Source: DATFCK01 sp045809745
GTDB lineage: Bacteria; Verrucomicrobiota; Verrucomicrobiia; Chthoniobacterales; UBA10450
Direction: 5' to 3'
Assembly: GCA_045809745.1 (NCBI GenBank)
Contig: JBJMXE010000047.1
Span: 1 to 64,000 of the forward strand
DNA length: 64,000 nucleotides
The notes under the pieces were generated by a model, which saw only the letters and a list, made by a program, of their open reading frames with translations, made no database searches and was not told where the DNA came from. Of the stretch, positions 1-7,827 are shown one piece after another. The position numbers were made by a program, and so were the translations under genes. Positions within the stretch are counted from its first letter, which is position 1, and every line of letters begins with the position of its first letter.

Positions 1-1304
1 AGCCACGCCTCCAGGTATTGCACTCCGACGCTGACATTGGTTCGTAAACCATCTTCTGTGATCGGCTCAGACGGACCAAACCCCAGCAGATCGTTTGCCG
101 TGACGCTCACATCTTCCCGTTTTCGATCGATCTGGTTTGGCTGCGGCATCTTCTCGTTAAACGCGTCCATCGCCAGCTGCACCATTCCCGGATGCGCGAC
201 CCACGTGCCGTCGTGGCCATCTCCCGCTTCACGTTCCTTGTCCGCGCGAACTTTTGCGAATGCCTGCTCGTTAGCCGCAGGGTTATTTTTGACCGGGATC
301 TGCGCTGCCATTCCGCCCATGGCAAAAATATTTCGTCGATGACATGTCTTGATGCACAGCAGTGAGTACGAACGCATAAAGTGCGTCGTCATGGTAATGA
401 GCGCCCGATCGGCTAACAAAAAGTCGCGTTTGTTTCGGAACTTCTTGATGCACGAGAAAATGTAATCCCAGCGACCGCAATTGAGTCCGCCCGAGTGTTC
501 GCGCAATTCGTAGAGAATCTCGTCCATCTCGAACGCGGCCGGAATCGTTTCAATCAGCACGGTGGCCCGGATCGTTCCCTGCGAAATTCCCACCCGCTCC
601 TGAGCAAGTTTGAAGACATCATTCCAAATGCGGGCTTCGAGATGGCTCTCCATTTTCGGGAGGTAGAAGTACGGCCCGCTTCCGCGGTTCAGCAGCTCGC
701 GGCCGTTATGGAAAAAGAACAGACCGAAATCAAACAGCCCGCCGGACACCGGATGTCCATCAACCAGCATGTGCTTCTCGACCAGGTGCCATCCACGAGG
801 CCGCGGCATCAACACGGCGACCTGATCTCTCAGCCGGTAATTTTTTCCCTCAGGACTGGTGAACTCGATCGTTTTGCGAATGGCGTCCCACAGATTGATC
901 TGCCCCTCCACCATGTTTCGCCATGTCGGCGCGTTCGCATCTTCGAAGTCGGCCATGAAGATCTTCGCGCCGGAGTTCAGCGCGTTGATCACCATTTTCC
1001 GATCGGTTGGCCCGGTGATCTCTACTCGCCGGTCCTGAATGTCTTTCGGGATGGGCGCGCATTTCCAATCGGCGTCGCGAATCGCTTTGGTTTCCGGCAG
1101 AAAATCGAGTGTCTCACCGCGGTCGAGCGTAGCCTGCCGGTCGGCCCTGCGCTGAAGACACTCAACTCTGCGTGAGCCGAAGTTTCGTTCGAGTTCAGCG
1201 ACAAAGGCCAGGGCTTCGCGGGTAAGGATCTCTTCAAATCGGGCTCCAAGTTCGCCAACGATTTGCACGCCTTCCGGCAATGTGATTTTTGCAGCGTTGG
1301 TCAT
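1..1304 (-). CDS. aceB: Malate synthase A, C-terminus cut off by window edge
   Basis: Glyoxylate-cycle enzyme that condenses glyoxylate and acetyl-CoA to malate in the cytoplasm. The minus-strand frame is open from the ATG at 1304 to the window edge, giving about 434 residues out of the roughly 530 usual for the short (A) form, so only the C-terminal end is missing. The reading includes the family stretches MPRPRGWHL, DFEDANAPTW and an IETIPAAFEMDEILYELREH segment, all typical of malate synthase. The ATG is preceded by a non-coding, repeat-filled region, and no isocitrate lyase lies inside the window. Identification is by recognition of family motifs; the paralogue choice (A versus G) rests on the length and motif spacing. 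Confidence 0.9.
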   Translation of the reverse strand, partial: MTNAAKITLPEGVQIVGELGARFEEILTREALAFVAELERNFGSRRVECLQRRADRQATLDRGETLDFLPETKAIRDADWKCAPIPKDIQDRRVEITGPTDRKMVINALNSGAKIFMADFEDANAPTWRNMVEGQINLWDAIRKTIEFTSPEGKNYRLRDQVAVLMPRPRGWHLVEKHMLVDGHPVSGGLFDFGLFFFHNGRELLNRGSGPYFYLPKMESHLEARIWNDVFKLAQERVGISQGTIRATVLIETIPAAFEMDEILYELREHSGGLNCGRWDYIFSCIKKFRNKRDFLLADRALITMTTHFMRSYSLLCIKTCHRRNIFAMGGMAAQIPVKNNPAANEQAFAKVRADKEREAGDGHDGTWVAHPGMVQLAMDAFNEKMPQPNQIDRKREDVSVTANDLLGFGPSEPITEDGLRTNVSVGVQYLEAW

Positions 1305-1695
1305 GGTCGACAGTCAGTCCAGCAGGAGCTTTTAACGTATTGCATTCGTTAACCAGATTGTCGTCGGATGTTTGTCACGGACCTTAGCCAAGGCTGCAGC
1401 GGATGGTCGTCCTGTACGCTTCGTTTGACACCGAACATTCTAGACGGAGGGACGAGCTTGTCTCGTCCCACTGATTTAGGGAGAAGGAGGCGATTAATGG
1501 GACGAGACAAGCTCGTCCCTTCGCTCTTAATATCGGAGGTGATAGACCGCCGCTACAGAAAATCCGGGCGCAGTCTCAGGATAACGAGCTCGGCGGGAAT
1601 AGTTACTCGTCTGGGACTCACGGTCTAAGGGAGCAGGGTCGTATTTCTTTCCGAGCCAAACTAGCACATCGCTCAAAATGGCACCTCGTTGCTCG
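1305..1695. other. Intergenic region with palindromic repeats
   Basis: No credible gene was found here. It holds an inverted pair of a palindromic unit at 1449-1469 and 1499-1519, and a separate AGACCGCCGCTAC element at 1544-1556. The promoter of the malate synthase gene should lie just right of 1304, but I could not point to convincing boxes. Confidence 0.6.
1449..1519. repeat. Inverted pair of family-A palindromic repeat
   Basis: A 21-bp unit beginning GGGACGAG and ending CTCGTCCC occurs at 1449-1469, and its exact reverse complement at 1499-1519, separated by 29 bp, so the pair can form a long hairpin. The left copy is preceded by a flank containing CATTCTAGACGG that recurs, inverted, beside the copy at 5857-5877. 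A diverged copy lies at 36652-36670. The pattern is that of a REP-like dispersed intergenic element. Confidence 0.85.
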
Positions 1696-2295
1696 TCACT
1701 CGACACTCAATCCGTTCACGAACGACCGGATCGCTTCGAGGATCTTGCCATCAATTTCTTCTTGCGTTTGTCCGGTCGTCTTCAGATCAACTTTGCGAAC
1801 GAGAAGGGAGTGATCACCACCTTCGACGACGTGCAATTGATCGGGCGCGGTCATCACCGACCGCACCGGCTCCAGCAGATTGAGCGGGCAAAGTGGATCA
1901 CGAGTTCCTTGCACAAAAAGAATTGGTGTCGTCAGCTCGCGAAGCACCTTGTCCCGCAACTTGTTAGGATCACCTCCACCGCAAAGCGGATAACTGAGGC
2001 AAACGATGCCATCCACCGGCTCGGCCAGGGACACGTGACAGCCAATTCGGCCTCCCATGCTTTTGCCGATTAAGATCACCGGCGCGTCGTTTTCCCGGTT
2101 TTCGGTGAGTGCCTTCCGATGAGCAGTGATGAGCTGCGGTAAAAAGTCAGGACGTTTGCGTCCTTCGCGCATGTAATCGTAGTCGAATGGCACAACCCGA
2201 CCGAACGATTGCAGCCGCTGGTTCCACTTTTGCATCCAGGGGTGCGACGACGGGGCGCCTGCGCCCGGGGCGAATAGAAAAAACGCTCGCGACAT
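1696..2295 (-). CDS. Alpha/beta hydrolase, KANL3/Tex30-like family
   Basis: Predicted cytoplasmic serine hydrolase of 199 residues. The nucleophile elbow is GKSMGG with Ser79; an acidic residue follows at Asp133 in GTRDPLC and a histidine at His162 in GGDHSL, in the order expected for an alpha/beta-hydrolase triad. The N-terminus reads FFLFAPGAGAPSSHPWM, typical of the short hydrolases grouped with dienelactone hydrolase and with eukaryotic KANL3/Tex30. There is no signal peptide. The next gene on the same strand, a Nudix hydrolase, ends 94 bp upstream. Substrate is unknown. Confidence 0.8.
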   Translation of the reverse strand: MSRAFFLFAPGAGAPSSHPWMQKWNQRLQSFGRVVPFDYDYMREGRKRPDFLPQLITAHRKALTENRENDAPVILIGKSMGGRIGCHVSLAEPVDGIVCLSYPLCGGGDPNKLRDKVLRELTTPILFVQGTRDPLCPLNLLEPVRSVMTAPDQLHVVEGGDHSLLVRKVDLKTTGQTQEEIDGKILEAIRSFVNGLSVE

Positions 2296-2388
2296 TCCGC
2301 AGCTACCTAACCATTAATGGATTACAGATGTCGATGGCAAGGATAGTAGCCAATGCCACATCCCGCGCCTTCCAGATCGATCCCGCGA

Positions 2389-2865
2389 TTACGTGCCCTC
2401 TTGTGCTATCAGTTCCTGCAACCGAACCAGAAACTCCTTTTGCGCGGGGTTGATCTTTCGTGCCGCCTCTTCAATTGCGAAAAACCGGGCCTCATCCACT
2501 TCAGCAAACGCCTGGATCTTGCCCGAGCGGGGAGGCCACTCCAAATCGAAGGTGTTTGATCGGGCCACGAACTTCTCTGGTAGATCACCTTCGGCAGTCC
2601 ACGCGTGTACGGTTTTTCCGCTTTTTTGCCTAACCGATCCTAACGGGGCCGCATCCGCCGGTGGCGGAATTCCGAGCTCCTCCTCGAACTCGATCCGGGC
2701 CCGCTGCAGCAGGTCTTCATCCGGTTCGGCTACGCCTTTGGGGATTGTCCAGGCTCCCTCGTCTTTGTTTTTGAAGAACGGGCCACCCGGATGCGCCAGT
2801 AACACTTCGATGTCCGAGCCGCGTCTTCGGAAGACCAACAGCCCCGCACTGATTTTCGTCGACAT
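2389..2865 (-). CDS. Nudix (MutT-like) hydrolase
   Basis: Predicted hydrolase of a nucleoside diphosphate linked to another group. A single Nudix domain fills the 158 residues. The Nudix box runs from GVAEPDED to EFEEELGI around residues 44-66 and keeps the metal-binding glutamates, but the arginine that normally begins the REUxEE part appears as Ile (RIEFEEELG). The start ATG at 2865 lies 9 bp downstream of the stop of the DUF2127 gene on the same strand, so the two are probably cotranscribed. The pattern (KISAGLLVFRR at the start, NPAQKEFL near the end) resembles the predicted NTP-pyrophosphohydrolase or Ap4A-hydrolase-like group; the substrate is not determined. Confidence 0.85.
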   Translation of the reverse strand: MSTKISAGLLVFRRRGSDIEVLLAHPGGPFFKNKDEGAWTIPKGVAEPDEDLLQRARIEFEEELGIPPPADAAPLGSVRQKSGKTVHAWTAEGDLPEKFVARSNTFDLEWPPRSGKIQAFAEVDEARFFAIEEAARKINPAQKEFLVRLQELIAQEGT

Positions 2866-2874
2866 CGAGAGACG

Positions 2875-3345
2875 TTAGCCGCGTTTTTTTGCCGCCCCGC
2901 CATTTTTCCAGACGGTGATCACCAGGAAAAGCAGGATCACGAGATTGACAATTAGCAGCGATATCTTCAACGCATCGACCCTCTGCACCAGTTCGTACAC
3001 TTCGATCGGCAGAAACGATGCGGTCGCTGCGATTGTCAGAAATTCGGCCCACCGTTTTTGGAAAAACAACCCGGTTCCTTCGACAGCAAACAACGCGCTG
3101 TAGCCGAACGAAGCTGCACTCAATGTCTGCAGTTTGGGGTCGTCGATCAGGGACAACTTCGCCAAAAGAGAACCGAGGAACTTGTTATCGGGATCGGCGC
3201 GAAGAGACCGAATGAAGTTTTCGGCGACCTCACCGACGTCTTTGTGAAGCAGCTTCAACAATCCGATGGCCACGGCTATCAGCAATACGGCGTGGATCCA
3301 TTTGAAAACGGCGATCAGCACCAGGCCTCGGTTGTGACGGGACAC
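2875..3345 (-). CDS. DUF2127 integral membrane protein
   Basis: A 156-residue inner-membrane protein with about four hydrophobic helices: near residues 8-27 (VLIAVFKWIHAVLLIAVAIG), a pair around 77-115, and a last one near 130-147 (LLIVNLVILLFLVITVW). The opening RGLVLIAVFKWIHA and the spacing fit the DUF2127 family, whose function is unknown. Translation starts at a GTG (3345). It lies directly upstream of the Nudix gene on the same strand with a 9-bp gap. Confidence 0.8.
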   Translation of the reverse strand: MSRHNRGLVLIAVFKWIHAVLLIAVAIGLLKLLHKDVGEVAENFIRSLRADPDNKFLGSLLAKLSLIDDPKLQTLSAASFGYSALFAVEGTGLFFQKRWAEFLTIAATASFLPIEVYELVQRVDALKISLLIVNLVILLFLVITVWKNGGAAKKRG

Positions 3346-3445
3346 AATAGTTAATCGAATTACGGACCAGGTTTGGGCGACACCGGATCCAACGGCTTAG
3401 AAAAACCGCGGCGATCGGTGTAAAACGTCCACCGGCAGCTCCGGC

Positions 3446-3934
3446 CTATTCTTCGCCGAGGTAATAATCTTCGCTTCCCGGATTCTGCGGGCGAATAATC
3501 ATCCGCTCAGGAGACCGGACCAGCCATTTTTTGCTATCCGGGTAATAACTGGATTCGCCGATCGGATTGTCTGCGATGACGAGGACGACAAGGTCGCTGT
3601 GGCCGTTGTTTCTAAGCTGATGTGGTTCATCGGCGCGGAAGAGAAATGCATCGCCGGCTTCTATCGGAGTGACGCCGTCCTTGTGACGAACCTCTCCGTT
3701 GCCAGACAACACATGGTAGAGTTCCCATTGCGCACTGTGCGAATGGTAAGGGTAGGCGGTTTGCCCCGGCGCGAGTCGTAGAATTTCCAAGTCGAACGGA
3801 TGCCGCTCACGAAGATCAGTCGATTTGTCCTTCCTCCCAAGCGCGGCTGAGACATTCTTGCCGAAGCCGCCGAACTTGCCTTTCGGCGACGGCCACGAGT
3901 CTTCGGCGATGTTGTTGATGTTGACTATTTGCAT
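3446..3934 (-). CDS. Cupin-domain protein
   Basis: Single-domain cupin of 162 residues. The first cupin motif reads YHSHSAQWELYHVLSGNGEV with likely metal ligands His64, His66 and Glu71, and the second motif supplies His105 in ADEPHQL. The rest of the fold (GDAFLFRADEPHQLRN) is normal. No signal peptide is present, so it is probably cytoplasmic. It sits 12 bp downstream of a DoxX-family membrane protein on the same strand, suggesting a two-gene unit. Cupins of this type bind small ligands or act as isomerases or dioxygenases; nothing in the sequence picks one. Confidence 0.8.
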   Translation of the reverse strand: MQIVNINNIAEDSWPSPKGKFGGFGKNVSAALGRKDKSTDLRERHPFDLEILRLAPGQTAYPYHSHSAQWELYHVLSGNGEVRHKDGVTPIEAGDAFLFRADEPHQLRNNGHSDLVVLVIADNPIGESSYYPDSKKWLVRSPERMIIRPQNPGSEDYYLGEE

Positions 3935-3946
3935 GTCTCGAGATCG

Positions 3947-4357
3947 TTAGGCCAAGAGGAACACGGCAGCCATCGCCCCGAGGAGATACGGCACGAGGGT
4001 GGCTGCGCCGGGATAATCTTTCGCCATCCGCTGACCCAAAAACAGGCAGAGCAGTGCGATCAGGGAGAGGCAGGCGCCGCAAAATGCCAGACCGCTGTTT
4101 CTGTTTACTAATAGTTGAGCAATTCCGAGCGCGCTCAGGAGACCCGCTGCCAGTTCGAGAAGGGTAATCATCAAAAGCAGAAGAGGAACGAATCCGGCGA
4201 GGGGGCTCTTGGCAAAATGGCCGGTCAGCCATTCCAGATTGCCGCGGCGATCGACGATCTTATCGATTGCTGATTGGAGAAAAAGAATGGCCAAAAAGAC
4301 CGAAATCGCGATCTGAAGAAAAAAGACTGCAAATTCTCTGCTGTGCAGACTTGCCAT
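3947..4357 (-). CDS. DoxX-family membrane protein
   Basis: A 136-residue inner-membrane protein with four predicted helices: near residues 10-28, 56-78, 86-108 and 119-136. The pattern, with LQSAIDKIVDRRGNLEWLTGHFAKSPLAG after the first helix, matches the DoxX/MauE-like family, linked in other bacteria to thiosulfate oxidation or redox chemistry at the membrane. It precedes the cupin gene on the same strand by 12 bp. Its start at 4357 is divergent from the D,D-carboxypeptidase gene at 4423, leaving a 65-bp shared promoter region. Confidence 0.75.
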   Translation of the reverse strand: MASLHSREFAVFFLQIAISVFLAILFLQSAIDKIVDRRGNLEWLTGHFAKSPLAGFVPLLLLMITLLELAAGLLSALGIAQLLVNRNSGLAFCGACLSLIALLCLFLGQRMAKDYPGAATLVPYLLGAMAAVFLLA

Positions 4358-4422
4358 GTGAAATAAAGGGCGTGAAAGTCGGCGCTTGTCCAGCCTGTAC
4401 GGGCCGAAAGGGGAGCACCGGA

Positions 4423-5769
4423 ATGTCTATTGACCGAACTGGTAATTACGTGAAGCAGCGTCGTCTGCAGCCCGGTCGGATGTGGCTGGTGACCTTGTTG
4501 GCTGCGGCCGGGTTTCTGACCGGCGCGTTCTGCGTTGCGCAGGAGATCGCAGTGGCCACCGGCGACGGATTCGCCCGATCGAATGCGGTCCAGACGAGTG
4601 CATTTCCGACCATTACCGCCGCCACCGCCATCGTGATCAACCGCGATACCGGCGCAGTCATTGGCTCCAAGGATCCGGACACGCTGCGCCCAAATCCGAG
4701 CACCACCAAACTGATGACGGCGCTCATCGCTATTGAGCGTAATGCCGCGAACCTGGACGCAATCGTGGGGCCGATCAGTTCAAAATCAGCCGATACGCCA
4801 GGCAGCACCATGAATTTGAACGCGGGCGACTCACTCAGCCTGCGCGACCTGCTTTACGGATTGATGCTGCCTTCAGGGAATGACGCTGGAGTAGCTATTG
4901 CCGAATGGGTCGGCGGAAGCGAAGAGGCGTTCGTCGCTCTGATGAACCAGAAAGCGAAAGCACTTGGCCTGAGTCACACATCGTATCGGGGGCCATCTGG
5001 CTACGATGCGCTCGAACAGCCGGCTCAATGCGTCCCGCCTTACTCGGCGATGTTCAACTGCGGACATTATTCAACCGCTAGAGATTTGGCGACCCTGGCG
5101 CAGGCTGCGATGAAGGAGCAGCCGATTTTTGCCCGGATCGTGCAGACGGCCACCTGGACGCCGACTTCCTGGCTCACTGCCGCTCGTACCCCGCGAACGG
5201 TTCAGCTGAACAACGATAATCTTTTGCTCAGCTCGTTAGCCTATCCCGGTGCAAACGGTGTAAAGACGGGCATGAGCACGTCCGCTGGATTCTGCATGGT
5301 CGCGAGTGCGACGCAGTCTGGCCACTCGGTGCTGACTGTGGTGATGGGATGCGCCAGCGATGCAATACGTCACGCTGAAAGTAAACAGCTGCTCGACTGG
5401 GGTTTCGCGCAGCTTGGCAGTTCTCCCACGGTGGTAACAATTCCGCGGATCAGCGTTAGCGCGTCCCCAAGTTCTATTCGGGCGGGAGGCGACGCGTCTT
5501 TCGTCATTGCCACATCGCAGCTCTCATCGCAGCCGACGATGGTGCGTTACACTCTCGCCGGAACCGCCCGGATGGGCATCGATTACTCAGTCAGCGGCAC
5601 AACGGGTGAGGCTGATATTCCAGCCGGCGCCTCTTCGGTTCGAGTCACGCTGCACGCCTTCAACGGCCTAACCGGTAAACGTCCTCGGCGGGCGGCGCTG
5701 AAGTTAGTGGCTGGAACAGCCTATCAACTGACTGCATCGAAAAAAGCGGTGGTGACAATCACGCCTTAA
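4423..5769 (+). CDS. D-alanyl-D-alanine carboxypeptidase (S11) with C-terminal Calx-beta-like domain
   Basis: Exported penicillin-binding-protein-type enzyme that trims the terminal D-Ala of peptidoglycan stem peptides. With the ATG at 4423 it is 448 residues; a purine-rich GGGGAG lies just upstream, and the longer frame would overlap the divergent DoxX gene. A signal/anchor helix lies at residues 20-40. The three active-site motifs are all present: STTK (Ser93-Lys96), SGN (151-153) and KTG (281-283). After the S11 domain, residues about 343-448 read as a Calx-beta-like beta-sandwich (GIDYSVSGTTGEADIPAG), where DacA homologues usually carry an amphipathic C-terminal anchor. The domain may bind the wall or other surface partners. 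Confidence 0.88.
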   Translation: MSIDRTGNYVKQRRLQPGRMWLVTLLAAAGFLTGAFCVAQEIAVATGDGFARSNAVQTSAFPTITAATAIVINRDTGAVIGSKDPDTLRPNPSTTKLMTALIAIERNAANLDAIVGPISSKSADTPGSTMNLNAGDSLSLRDLLYGLMLPSGNDAGVAIAEWVGGSEEAFVALMNQKAKALGLSHTSYRGPSGYDALEQPAQCVPPYSAMFNCGHYSTARDLATLAQAAMKEQPIFARIVQTATWTPTSWLTAARTPRTVQLNNDNLLLSSLAYPGANGVKTGMSTSAGFCMVASATQSGHSVLTVVMGCASDAIRHAESKQLLDWGFAQLGSSPTVVTIPRISVSASPSSIRAGGDASFVIATSQLSSQPTMVRYTLAGTARMGIDYSVSGTTGEADIPAGASSVRVTLHAFNGLTGKRPRRAALKLVAGTAYQLTASKKAVVTITP

Positions 5770-5856
5770 TTGTCTTTTTAGAGTGATAGGCGAACTGACG
5801 GATTAGCGGTATCGTTAGGCCGTTGGCAGTGGATCATGGCCGACGTTAACAGCGGA

Positions 5857-5902
5857 GGGACGAGCTTGTCTCATCCCACCGTCTAGAATGTCGGTGTCGA
5901 AG
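5857..5902. repeat. Family-A palindromic repeat with conserved flank
   Basis: A second copy of the GGGACGAG...CTCATCCC unit (5857-5877), followed by a flank containing GTCTAGAATGTCGGTGTC. The flank is the inverted counterpart, nearly identical, of the sequence preceding the unit at 1449. It lies in the 254-bp gap between the carboxypeptidase and asnS. Confidence 0.8.
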
Positions 5903-6023
5903 GACCTCGCCTACTCCGCGGAAAGGTAGATCTTGCCGATCCGCGGGTGATCCCTCCTGCTTGCCCACAAAACTTCGCTCCAGCGAATCGGAAGCGCGCG
6001 CTTTCAGTGCTATTATTGGCGCC

Positions 6024-7421
6024 ATGACTGATGCAGAACGGCCAATGCCGGTGAAGGAAGCATTGCAGGCAACGGCGCCGATCCCGAAAGTTCGAGTGCA
6101 GGGCTGGGTGCGGACTCGCCGCGATTCGAAGGATTTCTCGTTCATCGAGCTGAATGACGGATCGAGTCTGCGAAATCTGCAAATTATCGCCCGGAACAGC
6201 CTGCCGAATTATGCGGCCATCCAGCGCCTCAGCACCGGCGCCTCTATAATAGTACAGGGCGAATTGGCGGCTTCACAGGGTAAAGGCCAGCAGTGGGAGG
6301 TGATCGCGGCTCAAATCGCGATCATCGGCTCCTCCGATGAGTCTTATCCGCTCCAGAAGAAGGGGCATACACCGGAGTTCCTTCGTGAGATCGCGCATCT
6401 GCGTCCGCGTTCGAATCTTTTCGGATCTGTCTTTCGGGTCCGCAGCAGACTGGCGTTCGCGATTCACCAGTTCTTTCAGGAGCGCGGATTCGTCTACGTG
6501 CACACTCCGATCATTACCGGCAGCGATTGTGAAGGAGCCGGCGAATTGTTTCACGTCACGGCGATCGATCCGAAAAGTCCCCCGCGAACTGCCACCGGCG
6601 AAATCGATTACAGCAAAGACTTCTTCGCGCGGCCGACTTACCTGACGGTTAGCGGTCAACTCGAAGCTGAAGCTTTCGCCCTCGCGTTATCAAAAGTTTA
6701 CACGTTTGGCCCAACGTTCCGAGCCGAGAACTCCAATACGTCCCGTCATGCGAACGAATTCTGGATGATCGAACCGGAAATGGCGTTTACCGACCTCAAC
6801 GGCAACATGGACCTGGCCGAAGCGATCGTGAAGTATCTGATCCGTGATATCCGCACCCATTGTCCTGAGGAGCTGGGACTGTTCGCGAAATTCGTCGATA
6901 AGGAGCTGCTGGATCGACTCGAGTTTGTTGTTGAACGCGAGTTTCAGCGGATCACATACAGTGACGCCGTGGACCTTCTAAAGAACAGCGGCCAGAAGTT
7001 CGAATTCCCGGTTGAGTACGGATTGAATCTCCAATCGGAACATGAACGCTGGCTAACGGAGAAGCATTTCAAATGTCCGGTGACGGTCTTCAACTACCCG
7101 AAAGAGATAAAACCGTTTTACATGCGGCTGAACGACGATGGCAAAACCGTTTGCGCGATGGATCTGCTGGTTCCGGGAATCGGCGAGATTGTTGGCGGCA
7201 GCCAACGTGAAGAACGCCTGGACGTGCTGGAAGAGAACATGCGGCGGCACAAAATGGATCCAGCGGATTACAAGTGGTACCTGGATCTGCGGCGTTACGG
7301 AACCGCGCCGCATTCCGGTTTCGGCCTGGGGTTCGAGCGGATGCTGATGTTTGTTACCGGTGTTTCGAACATTCGCGATGTGATTCCGTTCGCCCGCACA
7401 CCCGGCAGCGCCGAGTTTTAG
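6024..7421 (+). CDS. asnS: Asparaginyl-tRNA synthetase
   Basis: Class II aminoacyl-tRNA synthetase that charges tRNA-Asn. The ATG at 6024 gives 465 residues, normal for AsnS; the frame extends upstream to a TTG, but the ATG fits the conserved start. The N-terminal OB-fold anticodon-binding domain covers about residues 12-115 (VQGWVRTRRDSKDFSFIELNDGS). The catalytic core shows class II motif 2 as FRAENSNTSRHANEFWMIEPE-type sequence and motif 3 as GFGLGFERML near the end. The presence of AsnRS means asparaginylation need not rely on the amidotransferase route. Confidence 0.97.
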   Translation: MTDAERPMPVKEALQATAPIPKVRVQGWVRTRRDSKDFSFIELNDGSSLRNLQIIARNSLPNYAAIQRLSTGASIIVQGELAASQGKGQQWEVIAAQIAIIGSSDESYPLQKKGHTPEFLREIAHLRPRSNLFGSVFRVRSRLAFAIHQFFQERGFVYVHTPIITGSDCEGAGELFHVTAIDPKSPPRTATGEIDYSKDFFARPTYLTVSGQLEAEAFALALSKVYTFGPTFRAENSNTSRHANEFWMIEPEMAFTDLNGNMDLAEAIVKYLIRDIRTHCPEELGLFAKFVDKELLDRLEFVVEREFQRITYSDAVDLLKNSGQKFEFPVEYGLNLQSEHERWLTEKHFKCPVTVFNYPKEIKPFYMRLNDDGKTVCAMDLLVPGIGEIVGGSQREERLDVLEENMRRHKMDPADYKWYLDLRRYGTAPHSGFGLGFERMLMFVTGVSNIRDVIPFARTPGSAEF

Positions 7422-7827
7422 TTCGCCGGCTGGATTTTTGGGGCGTCTGTGGCAGAGGCGTCTGAATCGCGCATCGCCGCAATACGCCGGTGCCGGTCAA
7501 CTCAGCCCGACGAGCCCACTCGCAAAAAGGTTGTCATCCTGAGCGCAATCCACGGACCCCTCCTACTTGGGTGAGGCCTTCCGCATTTGAGAGGCCCCTC
7601 GACTGCGCTCGGGATGACATAGCTGTTGGGTGAACTTGCGTTAGGCTCGCGGTTTGACCTCCGGTGTGTCATGCATCGAAAAACATCGGACATCTGTCTC
7701 AGCCGCTGAATTCACCTGCGCAAAGCGCCGTTGGCCAGTAACGCGGATATTGTTGTAGGCGTCGTCAGACGCCTTTGGATTAGTGGCCGTCTCGCAGAGA
7801 CAGCCCACAACTTTTCGTGAATTTCCG
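7422..7827. other. Intergenic region with several short repeats
   Basis: No credible gene was seen in these 406 bp. The region contains two short GGCGTCTG-type words near 7442-7470 and again as inverted GGCGTC...GACGCC around 7758-7771, and a family-B element at 7533-7618. It separates convergently oriented asnS and the D-amino-acid oxidase gene. Confidence 0.6.
7533..7618. repeat. Family-B dispersed repeat (GTCATCC...GGATGAC)
   Basis: An element of about 86 bp bounded by GTCATCCTGAGCG and CTGCGCTCGGGATGAC, which are inverted with respect to each other. Similar elements with the same ends and the internal CGAGTAGGAGAGG-type word occur at 18927-19013 and 36768-36863. Such sequences are commonly dispersed in environmental bacterial genomes. 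Confidence 0.75.

Noticed and set aside
495..1175. Plus-strand 226-residue open frame opposite the malate synthase gene
   Set aside because: It is the antisense shadow of a conserved, partially visible gene and shows no recognisable domain or start context.
4267..4422. Longer N-terminal extension of the D,D-carboxypeptidase
   Set aside because: It overlaps the divergent DoxX gene's start, and the ATG at 4423 has a purine-rich site just upstream and gives a normal signal/anchor region.
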